In this document: one piece after another, positions 8,841-16,179 of the stretch | How positions within the stretch are numbered: position 1 is the first letter of the stretch | Layout: each line of letters begins with the position of its first letter | Assembly (NCBI RefSeq): GCF_902859805.1 | Contig: NZ_CADIKC010000006.1 | Location: forward strand, 186,001-250,000 | DNA from: Paraburkholderia sediminicola | Lineage (GTDB): Bacteria > Pseudomonadota > Gammaproteobacteria > Burkholderiales > Burkholderiaceae | Direction: 5' to 3' | DNA length: 64,000 nucleotides | The notes under the pieces: model-generated | Seen by the model: only the letters and a program-made list of their open reading frames with translations | Told to the model about the DNA's origin: nothing | The model's database searches: none | Translations under genes and position numbers: made by a program

Positions 8841-9287
8841 TCACCCATGGTTTGCCGGACTTTTGACCGGCGGGCGCCGCAACACGCGGCGAATCATGCC
8901 GATCAATACGCCGATCAGGAACAGCGCGACGGCCGGCACGATCCAGTAGCCGACGAACGCATGCCAGAGGTAACCCATGAGGGTGGAGCGGCGCACGCTG
9001 TATTCGTTGCGGGCGTCCTGCTGGCGCGGCGCATTGGCCGCCAGCACATCGGCCGGGCAGCCCGCGGCTTGAGCCTCGTCGGGCTTGCCATGGCAGCGCG
9101 CAGGCGCGCCGGCGGCGCGTTGTGCGTCGGTGAAATTCCAGGTGGTCAGCGCACGGTCGAGGTCGACGGCGTTGTACGCCATTTCCTCCCGGATCTCGCT
9201 GACTGCAACGATCGCCACGGGCACCGCCCAGAAAATGATGACGACCAGCCACCGCCTCAACCAGCGGTTTTTATGCTTCGATACCAT
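8841..9287 (-). CDS. Two-helix inner-membrane protein of unknown function
   Basis: A 148-residue protein I do not recognise. A basic start (SKHKNRWLRRW) precedes a first transmembrane helix at about residues 12-31. A polar loop of about 75 residues with two cysteines (CHGKPDEAQAAGC) probably faces the periplasm. A second helix at about 110-135 (YWIVPAVALFLIGVLIGMI) is followed by a basic tail. The layout (short N-in, periplasmic loop, C-in) gives no function. It lies downstream of the PsiF gene on the same strand. Confidence 0.6.
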   Translation of the reverse strand: MVSKHKNRWLRRWLVVIIFWAVPVAIVAVSEIREEMAYNAVDLDRALTTWNFTDAQRAAGAPARCHGKPDEAQAAGCPADVLAANAPRQQDARNEYSVRRSTLMGYLWHAFVGYWIVPAVALFLIGVLIGMIRRVLRRPPVKSPANHG

Positions 9288-9495
9288 CCTTGCCTCCGAT
9301 CGATGCTCTGCAGCACCAACGACAAGATGGCGGCCCGTCTAATGTTGTGTATGGGGGTGGGCCGTCTCCGCAGCCATCATAGAAGAAAAACGGCGCGTTC
9401 GCGCGGGTGGACTGCGAAGGGATAGATCGTGCGAGGGCGGCTGCCGCGAGATAGGCGGCGACGAAGAGCAGGAGTCGGGACAGAAGGAAGAGCAA

Positions 9496-9520
9496 GGCCG
9501 CGCCTGAAAACGGCGCGGCC
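9496..9520 (-). terminator. Possible terminator of the PsiF gene
   Basis: GGCCGCGCC (9496-9504) and GGCGCGGCC (9512-9520) form a 9-bp GC stem with a 7-base loop. Read leftward it is followed by a T-rich stretch rather than a clean T-run, so terminator activity is only likely. Confidence 0.45.
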
Positions 9521-9579
9521 CTGTTCGAGCAATACACGGTGAGGCGTGCGGCGCGTGGCCCGCGCCGATTGCCTCGTGT

Positions 9580-9876
9580 TTAGTTAGCCGGCGCGGACGA
9601 GAGGCAGGTCTTCATGAAGGCCTTACGGTCGTCGCCTTTCTTGCCGGCGGCTTGTGTATTACACGCCTTCATCTTGTCCTGCTGGCTCATCGGCGCTGCG
9701 GCGGCCGGCTTCGCGGACAGGCAGGTTTTCATGAACGCCTTGCGGTCGTCGCCTTTCTTGTCGGCAGCCTGCTTGTTGCAGTCGGCCATTTTCGTTTGCT
9801 GGCTGTTCTGCGCGAACACCGGCGAAACGAGGACAGTACCCAGCACCAGCGCAGCGATAGCGGATTGGATTTTCAT
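9580..9876 (-). CDS. psiF: PsiF repeat protein
   Basis: A 98-residue periplasmic protein. Its signal peptide (KIQSAIAALVLGTVLVSPVFA) ends in VFA before QNS. Two near-identical PsiF repeats follow, each with a conserved KADC/KACN cysteine, KKGDDRKAFMKTCLS and a second cysteine. E. coli PsiF is phosphate-starvation inducible; its biochemical role is unknown. I start at the ATG of MKIQ because GGAG precedes it, rather than four codons upstream. The two repeats are almost identical in DNA sequence, suggesting a recent internal duplication. Confidence 0.88.
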   Translation of the reverse strand: MKIQSAIAALVLGTVLVSPVFAQNSQQTKMADCNKQAADKKGDDRKAFMKTCLSAKPAAAAPMSQQDKMKACNTQAAGKKGDDRKAFMKTCLSSAPAN

Positions 9877-10324
9877 GTGACACTCCATCGGTGGTGAAAA
9901 CGTTTTTGGTCGTTCATGCGCGTGGGCGTCAACGGCGTCCAGGACCCCTCGGCACGTCCATTATGGCAAATGCTGTCTGCCAGAACGGACGGAATGCCAT
10001 TCCGGTTGACAGGCGAGCACGCTGGTTTTCCCCTACGGGCTGGGGTCTTCGGCGCTTCGGGGGGATAAAACGGGCGAATGGCAGCCGTGTAAAAATATGT
10101 TATGCAATCCGGATTAATTGCTAAGGCGTATGCAAATGAATTAGGCCACCGTCATTCCATATGGGCGATCAAATTCTAAACATCCAATTTGCATTGCTGC
10201 AGGTGCAAATGAATAGGAAATCGGCAGAAAATCCCGTTAAGGATCATAGGGGTAATCTTGACAGAAATTCCTGCGCCGATGCGCCACCCGTCGTCTTGAT
10301 CACGCAAGCCAAAGGAGGCTCGCC
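9877..10324. other. Intergenic between psiF and the YciI-like gene
   Basis: About 450 bases between divergent genes, with an AT-rich core at 10085-10235. Two direct copies of TGCAAATGAAT occur near 10124 and 10204. The second is also half of an inverted repeat, ATTTGCA (10187-10193) with TGCAAAT (10204-10210). These may be operator sites, but no regulator is known. The ribosome site AAAGGAGG (10311-10318) belongs to the next gene. Confidence 0.45.
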
Positions 10325-10621
10325 ATGCACTACCTGTTGATGTATGACCTCGTGCCGGACTACCTCGAGAGGCGCGGTATGTATCGCGACGCCCATCTGG
10401 CGCTCGCCTGGGCGGCCACGGAACGCGGTGAGTTGCAACTGGCCGGGGCCTTGACCGAGCCTGTGGACACCGCCGTGCTGCTCTTCAAAGGCGACTCTCC
10501 CGAAGCCGCCGAAGCCTTTGCCAGAGCCGATCCGTATGTGCTCGCGGGGCTCGTGACGCGCTGGTGCGTACGTCCATGGACGACCGTGGTGGGTGAGGGC
10601 GCGGCGAATCCCGTGCGCTAG
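10325..10621 (+). CDS. YciI-like protein
   Basis: A 98-residue YciI-family (dimeric ferredoxin-like fold) protein. It starts HYLLMYDLVPDYLERR and carries RDAHLALAWAATERGELQLAGAL and DPYVLAGLVTRWCVRPW, which correspond to the family's R-x-x-H-L, GELxxxGAL and DPYVxAGL signatures. A very strong ribosome site AAAGGAGG lies 6 bases before the ATG. YciI-like proteins are suspected small-molecule enzymes or fold accessory proteins; no substrate is known. Confidence 0.88.
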   Translation: MHYLLMYDLVPDYLERRGMYRDAHLALAWAATERGELQLAGALTEPVDTAVLLFKGDSPEAAEAFARADPYVLAGLVTRWCVRPWTTVVGEGAANPVR

Positions 10622-11205
10622 AAGCAAGCCGAACCGCCGCGCTCGCGCGGCGTCGAGAGGAATGCGAACAGCATGAAGACGCGCTGAGTCCGCTTCGACG
10701 GCGATCGCGCCTCCGTTGTCACCCAGGTGCTGTCAAAACACCGCGCCAAGGCTTTCCTCAGCCAGGCGGAAATGCCATCAAAATGCATCGAAATGCGTTG
10801 TGGCTCAAATATAAATTTCGTAAACACTATTCGCCTACGTTGCCGTGCAGTTGTGCTGTGCAATAACACCGTTCGGCGCTGGAACCGACGGTAGTTCTGT
10901 TACGGCAATACGAGAAATGACGCAGCAAAAAGGACAAGATTGTTTCCATCCGTAACACTTGTCTCAACCATATTCACGCAAACCCTGGTGGTGGTATGCT
11001 TCGTGCACAAATTCTCCCATGCACGAGTGAGACCACGTTTTGTGCTTCGCAATAGGGACAAACCGCACTAACCCAGTGCGCTATTGACCCGCAAACAGAA
11101 CGTACAAAACATATTTGTGCAACCGCGGGCTGCACACGGATCGTGAAAGTTGAATCCGTGGCCGCCCAAAGCCGCGGCCCGGCCAGGCTGCGTGGAGAAA
11201 ACCCA
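10622..11205. other. Long regulatory region upstream of the IS402-domain gene
   Basis: About 580 bases without a supportable gene. A plausible sigma-70-like pair is TTCACG near 10974 with TATGCT 16 bases downstream. The heptamer TTTGTGC occurs at 11038-11044 and 11113-11119, and its complement GCACAAA at about 11004-11010, so three copies lie between this candidate promoter and the gene. GGAG at 11194-11197 is the ribosome site. A leftward open frame at 10618-10869 shows no protein features. Confidence 0.4.
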
Positions 11206-12381
11206 ATGTTTTTCGATGAGCTAAGCAATGACGAATGGGCGCTGCTGGCAGCGCTTGTCTCTGACGAGCCGGCCGTCCGTCTGAACCGACGCGGCCGGCC
11301 CCGCGCCGAACCGCGTATCGTGGCGAATGCCGTTCTGTGGATCCTGACAACTGGCGAGCCCTGGTCGAAACTGCCGGGCCGCTATCCGTCAGGTCCTACA
11401 TGCCGGCGCCGTTTTGAAGAATGGCAGTTGAACGGCACTCTGCTCGAGATGGTTCGGCTGTTGTCCCAAACCGGGCGTACCTTTGCGTACGTCCCGCAAC
11501 CGGCGCCGCCCGTCGCGGCCAAACCGGCAGCACCGGTAGCCGAAACCCCCAGCGTGCGTGACGAAGGTCTGCGCGGTGTGTCGTGGAAGAGCCCCGAATC
11601 GTGGCAGGCGCCCGGCGTATCGAGCAGTCTGAGCAACTGGCGTTCAGCGGATCCGTTCGCCGATATCACGCGCCAGTTGTCCGGATTGACGACGGGTACG
11701 ACAAACGTGCCGCCGGTGTCGCGTACACCTTCGGCCAGCCCGGCATCCGCGTCACCTGTAAACCGGCCCGCCATGCGCGCCGGTCTGCAAAGCATGGAAG
11801 AAGCGCGGGCGGTAGGCGCGGCAATGCACAGCCTGGATTCGGCCATCACGTCGGCACGCCGCACGCAACAGCTCGAAGATCAGCAGCGCAGCTCGCTGTC
11901 GATGAGCCTCGCGCCACGCGGCACGCAAGTCGCCGACCGGCGCGGTTATGTGATCTACGTTGCGGCGGAGCAGGTGCCCAACGCCATGTATCGCGCTTGG
12001 GCGGAGATCATGAAGGACGGCAAACGCGTCGAGCGTTCCGGCCTCGTGGGACCGCGCTTTGCCGAGGCCGACGCGGCGGAGGAATACGCGCTCGAATGGG
12101 CACGGCAGTGGATCGACCGTGAATGCCGTACGCAGGCTGCAGCCGAGGCCGCACCGGCAGTGAATGCCACGGCTGCTGCTGCAGTGGCGCGTCCGTTGCC
12201 GGCTATGCGTCATGTGCCGGAGCCGGTCGCGGTGAATCACGGTGGGCCTTTGCACGGTCCGCTCAATGCATTCCGTGGACCGCTGCGCCGTTACCCTAGC
12301 GAGCCGGCCGCACCCGCAACCGAAAGCAGTGCATCAGATCGTTTTCCGTCGTATCCAGAACTCATCTCCCATGCGGGGTGA
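11206..12381 (+). CDS. Putative regulator with IS402/IS5-type transposase DNA-binding domain
   Basis: A 391-residue protein. Residues 1-85 match the N-terminal domain of IS402/IS5-family transposases (DUF4096, helix-turn-helix): LSNDEWALLAALVSDEP, RRGRPRAEPRIVANAVLWIL, GEPWSKLPGRYPSGPTCRRRFEEW. No DDE catalytic domain follows. A Pro/Ala-rich linker leads into a unique region and then a compact domain around residues 240-310 (RGYVIYVAAEQVPNAMYRAWAE, FAEADAAEEYALEWARQWID). The protein is therefore not a transposase but a domesticated DNA-binding domain. It lies convergent with bceA at the edge of the exopolysaccharide locus, so a regulatory role there is inferred. Start chosen for GGAG at 8 bases; the open frame extends back to 11143. 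Confidence 0.75.
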   Translation: MFFDELSNDEWALLAALVSDEPAVRLNRRGRPRAEPRIVANAVLWILTTGEPWSKLPGRYPSGPTCRRRFEEWQLNGTLLEMVRLLSQTGRTFAYVPQPAPPVAAKPAAPVAETPSVRDEGLRGVSWKSPESWQAPGVSSSLSNWRSADPFADITRQLSGLTTGTTNVPPVSRTPSASPASASPVNRPAMRAGLQSMEEARAVGAAMHSLDSAITSARRTQQLEDQQRSSLSMSLAPRGTQVADRRGYVIYVAAEQVPNAMYRAWAEIMKDGKRVERSGLVGPRFAEADAAEEYALEWARQWIDRECRTQAAAEAAPAVNATAAAAVARPLPAMRHVPEPVAVNHGGPLHGPLNAFRGPLRRYPSEPAAPATESSASDRFPSYPELISHAG

Positions 12382-12399
12382 GCGCGCCGGTTGACGATA

Positions 12400-12465
12400 G
12401 AGCAATGCCGGTCGAGCAACGCAGGTAGAGCAACGCAGGTAGAACAACGCCGGTACAGCAATACC
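12400..12465. repeat. 14-bp tandem repeat, about 4.5 copies
   Basis: Units at 12400-12413, 12414-12427, 12428-12441 and 12442-12455 are variants of GAGCAACGCAGGTA; the second and third are identical. A partial fifth unit follows. The array lies between the convergent regulator gene and bceA. Confidence 0.85.
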
Positions 12466-12516
12466 CCGCGGCCGTCAGGAGCAACAGCCGCAGGTTCCCG
12501 CTTCATTCGTTGTAAA

Positions 12517-14070
12517 TCATTGACGTCCATACGTGTCGTCGAAGCGCACGATATCGTCTTCGCCGAGATACGAGCCCGACTGCACCTCGATCATTTCGAG
12601 CGGCATCTTGCCCGGATTCTCGAGACGGTGGGTGACGCCCAGCGGTATATAAGCTGATTCGTTTTCGGAGACGATAAAGCGCTCTTCACCCCGCGTGACG
12701 AGCGCCGTGCCGCGCACGACGATCCAGTGTTCCGCGCGGTGATGATGCATTTGCAGAGAGAGTCGCGCACCTGGTTTCACGACAATGCGTTTGACCTGGA
12801 AGCGCTCGCCGGTGTCGACGGAATCGTAGTTGCCCCACGGGCGATGCACCTTGCGATGGTTGGTCGCTTCCAGTCCGCCATCGTTGCGAATCCGTCCGAC
12901 GATCTTTTTAACGTCCTGTACGCGCGATTTGTCCGCGACCAGAATCGCATCGGCCGTTTCGACCACCACGAGATCCTGCGTTCCGACGCAGGCGATCAGG
13001 CGTCCTTCCGAATGCGCGAAGGTCGAGCTTGCCCCTTCGAACATCACGCGGCCGCGTCCCACGTTCTGATCAGCGTCTTTCTCCGAAATGTCCCAGATCG
13101 CGTCCCACGAACCCACGTCCGACCAGCCGGCCTGCAGTGGCACAACCACGCCGGATGCAGCGGTCTGATCGTTACCGAGTTGCTCCATCACCGCATAGTC
13201 GATCGAATTCGACGGCGAGGCGCTGAATGCATCGCGTTGCAGACGGAAGAAATCGCCGTCCGCTTTGCCGCCTGCGAAGGCCGCGTCGCAGGCTTCGTAA
13301 ATCGCCGGCTGGAAGTGGCGGATCGCCTTCAGCCAGGTCGAGGCGCGCATGATGAAAATGCCGCTGTTCCACCAGTATTCCTGCGATTCGATATACCGCT
13401 GCGCCAGTTCCAGATGCGGTTTTTCGACGAAGCGATCGAGCTTGTGCGCGCCGATCTTGCCGGCCGCATCGGCGTCCGTTGCGAGAGCGTCGTTAGGCAT
13501 GCCAAGCGCCGCGCCAATGCGGATGTAGCCATAACCCGTTTCCGCACGCGTCGGCACGATACCCATCGTAACGATATGGCCGGCCGCCGCATGCTGTACG
13601 CCGGACGCCACCGCTGCATGAAAACTGGCGCTGTCCGTCACCGCGTGATCGGCGGGCATCACGACCATGATGCCGTCCTCGTCCTGCGCGGCGATCGAAA
13701 GAGCAGCCACCGTTAGCGCCGGCGCCGTATCGCGCCCGGCGGGCTCGAGAATCAGCCGGGTCGGCTTGCCGCTCGTGCGCAGTTGCTCAGCCGTGGTGAA
13801 GCGCTGTTCTTCGTTGGCCACCACGACGAGTTGCTCCGCGAGCGGATGACCCGTTTCGAGCCCGTCGAGCCGGCGCGTGGTCGACTGCAACAGCGAGTCG
13901 TCGCCGAGCAGGCCAATCAGCTGTTTCGGATGCTGCTCGCGCGACATCGGCCACAAGCGTGTACCGGAGCCGCCCGCCAGAATCACGGGATGAACTTTGA
14001 GCTTGACGTTTAGGTGCATAGCTTGCGTGGACCGGGTGTCGGCGGGTGTGGCCGTAACCGGAGCTGTCAT
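12517..14070 (-). CDS. bceA: Mannose-1-phosphate guanylyltransferase / mannose-6-phosphate isomerase
   Basis: A bifunctional type II PMI/GMP of 517 residues (family about 470-520). The nucleotidyltransferase half carries the pyrophosphorylase loop GGSGTRLWPMSR near residues 33-44 and the later motif FVEKPHLELA. The C-terminal cupin half carries the isomerase metal site QMHHHRAEHWIVVRGTALV. It converts mannose-6-phosphate and mannose-1-phosphate steps to give GDP-mannose, the precursor for mannose and, through Gmd, rhamnose in cepacian. It is divergent from bceB across a long AT-rich region, as in described bce-I clusters. Confidence 0.93.
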   Translation of the reverse strand: MTAPVTATPADTRSTQAMHLNVKLKVHPVILAGGSGTRLWPMSREQHPKQLIGLLGDDSLLQSTTRRLDGLETGHPLAEQLVVVANEEQRFTTAEQLRTSGKPTRLILEPAGRDTAPALTVAALSIAAQDEDGIMVVMPADHAVTDSASFHAAVASGVQHAAAGHIVTMGIVPTRAETGYGYIRIGAALGMPNDALATDADAAGKIGAHKLDRFVEKPHLELAQRYIESQEYWWNSGIFIMRASTWLKAIRHFQPAIYEACDAAFAGGKADGDFFRLQRDAFSASPSNSIDYAVMEQLGNDQTAASGVVVPLQAGWSDVGSWDAIWDISEKDADQNVGRGRVMFEGASSTFAHSEGRLIACVGTQDLVVVETADAILVADKSRVQDVKKIVGRIRNDGGLEATNHRKVHRPWGNYDSVDTGERFQVKRIVVKPGARLSLQMHHHRAEHWIVVRGTALVTRGEERFIVSENESAYIPLGVTHRLENPGKMPLEMIEVQSGSYLGEDDIVRFDDTYGRQ

Positions 14071-14167
14071 GATGGACTCCTCGAGGCTGGGTGAATGCGT
14101 CGAGTTTTATCACGAAGTAAAGAATCAATAAAAGCGCGTTAAATAGAAACTATATAAAACGCTTAAT

Positions 14168-14210
14168 AAAATTGGCCGTTCCGTGAAGGAAAAATGTCCG
14201 GCCAATTTTT
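14168..14210. repeat. Perfect 10-bp inverted repeat
   Basis: AAAATTGGCC (14168-14177) and GGCCAATTTT (14200-14209) are perfect arms separated by 22 bases, with one more T following. It could be a hairpin terminating rightward RNA or an operator. Confidence 0.7.
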
Positions 14211-14229
14211 AAAAAAGAAAAATTACCCG

Positions 14230-14253
14230 AAAAAAATCACAGGTGATTTTTTT
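14230..14253. promoter_or_regulatory. 24-bp near-perfect palindrome, candidate operator
   Basis: Seven A then TCAC (14230-14240), two central bases AG, then GTGA and seven T (14243-14253). The arms are perfect over 11 bp. The 2-base centre is too short for a good RNA hairpin, so a dimeric DNA-binding protein site is more likely. It lies 465 bp before the bceB start and 160 bp before bceA. Confidence 0.6.
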
Positions 14254-14717
14254 ATCCGGCGCAATGACGCAGAATAGGGACGAAAGGCGCGGCGTAAGCT
14301 TCGTAGGAAAACGGACAGCTCGGCTGATATCCGCTTCCAGAAAGGCGCGAAACCGGCCTCTCAAACGCAAATTCGGTAACAATTGCCGCACAAAATTCCA
14401 AAAAAATATCGAAAAAATGACCGATACATTTTGAGATATTTTGCTGTCTTGCAGTCCGAATTTTAATACCGCTTTATCTATACCTGTACAAGGGTATTCA
14501 CTCATTTCGACACCTGTTTTCCGGATCGTCCGTTCAGGAATTTTTTTAATCCGGAAAGCGGCAGGGCAATTAACACCGGTTCAATCAGTTTCGCGCCGCG
14601 CATCGGTCTGCAGGCGCGAATACCGGCGTTGCACTGCCGGTGACAGGAGGCGATGAGTGTGACGGGAATTCAACCAACCAACGGATGGCACTTGACTGAC
14701 GAACTGAGGGGCAGCTC

Positions 14718-16115
14718 ATGCTGAGCGTTCTATCGAGAATCATCGACATCGCCATGGTCGCGCTCGGCGCGGCTATCGCGACGGCCGTGCACAGCGGGAA
14801 ATTGGTGTGGCTGGACGACGTCCAAAGCGTATCGCTCGCGTTTGACTGCCTGCTCGTGGTGGTGTTCTTCCCCGCGCTCGGCATCTATCAGTCGTGGCGC
14901 GGCAAGCCGCTGTACGACCTGCTGTGCCGCGTTGCGGGCGGCTGGGTGATGGTGGAGATCACCGGCATCCTGATCAGCTTCAGCCTGCACCGTTCGGACA
15001 GCCTGTCGCGTCTGTGGCTGTTTTACTGGGCGATCGCCACGATCGTGCTGCTGATCGTCACCAAGGTGATCGTCTATTCGATTCTGCGCGGACTGCGCCG
15101 CGAAGGCTTCAATCAGCGCGCGGTGGCGATCGTCGGCGGCGCGCCGTATGGGCGCTTCCTGATCGAACAGATGCGCAGCCGCCCGGAAGCGGGCTTTAGC
15201 CCCGTCGTGCTGTTCGACGAAGAGGGCACGATCAACCCCTATGAAGATCCGGATGCGAGCGACGCGATCGAAGGCGTGCCGGTCGAGCGCGATTACTCGC
15301 GGATGCTTCAACTGGTGCGTCAGCGCGCGATTCGCGAACTGTGGCTCGCGCTGCCGATCTCGAAGGAGAAGGCGATCCATCGCTTTGTGATGGATCTGAA
15401 GAACGACTTCGTGAATATCCGCTTCATTCCGGACGTTCGCAGTCTCACGCTCTTCAACCAGCCGATGGTGGATCTGCTCGGCGTGCCGGCGATCAACCTG
15501 GCCGCCTCGCCGATCACCGATCTGCGCGTGCTGCCCAAGCGCATCTTCGACCGCCTGTTCGCACTGGCGGCACTGACCGCGCTGGCGCCGGTGATGCTGG
15601 TGATCGCGGTGATGGTGAAGGTGAGCTCGCCTGGCCCCGTGTTCTTCCGCCAGAAGAGGAAAGGCATCGACGGCAACCAGTTCGAGATCTACAAGTTCCG
15701 CTCGATGAAGATGCACAAGGAAGAGGCCGGCAAGATCACTCAGGCTACAAAGCGCGATCCGCGCATCACCGCGGTCGGCGCGTTCCTGCGGCGCACCAGC
15801 CTCGACGAATTGCCGCAGTTCATCAACGTGTTGCGCGGCGAGATGTCGGTGGTCGGTCCGCGTCCGCACGCGCTCGAACACGACGACATCTACAAGGATC
15901 TGGTGAAGGGCTACATGCACCGTTACCGGATCAAACCGGGCATCACCGGGTGGGCGCAGATCAACGGCTATCGCGGCGAGACCGATCGCATCGAAAAGAT
16001 GATGGGCCGCGTCAAGCTCGATCTGTACTACATGCAGCACTGGACCTTCTGGCTCGACATCAAGATCGTCGTGCTGACGCTATGGAAGGGCTTTGTGGGC
16101 AGCAACGCATATTGA
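14718..16115 (+). CDS. bceB: Undecaprenyl-phosphate glucose phosphotransferase
   Basis: Priming enzyme of 465 residues that transfers glucose-1-phosphate from UDP-glucose to undecaprenyl phosphate at the inner membrane. The N-terminal half has about four transmembrane helices and a CoA-binding-like Rossmann region (AVAIVGGAPYGRFLIEQM). A fifth hydrophobic segment at about 285-310 leads into the catalytic bacterial sugar transferase domain: KRKGIDGNQFEIYKFRSMK, RRTSLDELPQFINVLRGEMS, VGPRPHA and KPGITGWAQINGYRGETD. GAGGGG (14706-14711) precedes the ATG. First gene of the plus-strand bce operon. Confidence 0.94.
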   Translation: MLSVLSRIIDIAMVALGAAIATAVHSGKLVWLDDVQSVSLAFDCLLVVVFFPALGIYQSWRGKPLYDLLCRVAGGWVMVEITGILISFSLHRSDSLSRLWLFYWAIATIVLLIVTKVIVYSILRGLRREGFNQRAVAIVGGAPYGRFLIEQMRSRPEAGFSPVVLFDEEGTINPYEDPDASDAIEGVPVERDYSRMLQLVRQRAIRELWLALPISKEKAIHRFVMDLKNDFVNIRFIPDVRSLTLFNQPMVDLLGVPAINLAASPITDLRVLPKRIFDRLFALAALTALAPVMLVIAVMVKVSSPGPVFFRQKRKGIDGNQFEIYKFRSMKMHKEEAGKITQATKRDPRITAVGAFLRRTSLDELPQFINVLRGEMSVVGPRPHALEHDDIYKDLVKGYMHRYRIKPGITGWAQINGYRGETDRIEKMMGRVKLDLYYMQHWTFWLDIKIVVLTLWKGFVGSNAY

Positions 16116-16179
16116 ACATGCAGCCGCGCAACGCGCGACCGCATTTAATGAATCAACTCCATTTTCCGAGGTGTAATAC

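Larger units (their letters stand above)
14071..14717. promoter_or_regulatory. AT-rich control region between bceA and bceB
   Basis: This 647-base divergent region is strikingly AT-rich compared with its surroundings, especially 14105-14480, and carries runs of A and T. It holds two clear dyads (listed separately) and must contain the outward promoters of both bceA and the bceB-K operon. Low GC and A-tracts suggest curvature or silencing by an H-NS-like protein; that is inference. A 98-codon leftward frame here is Lys/Phe-rich with no motifs and is not called. Confidence 0.6.

Noticed and set aside
9271..9537. An 88-codon minus-strand frame with a hydrophobic start between psiF and the 8841 gene
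   Set aside because: It contains the psiF terminator hairpin and the region coding upstream signals of the 8841 gene; the C-terminal part is Pro/Cys-rich with no family, and expression is unlikely.
11206..11460. Insertion sequence (IS5/IS402) suggested by the transposase-like domain
   Set aside because: There is no DDE catalytic region, no terminal inverted repeats and no target duplication; the domain continues into a unique full-length protein.
14209..14505. A 98-codon minus-strand frame in the bceA-bceB region
   Set aside because: It lies in an AT-rich control region, crosses both dyads, and has no start context or recognisable fold.
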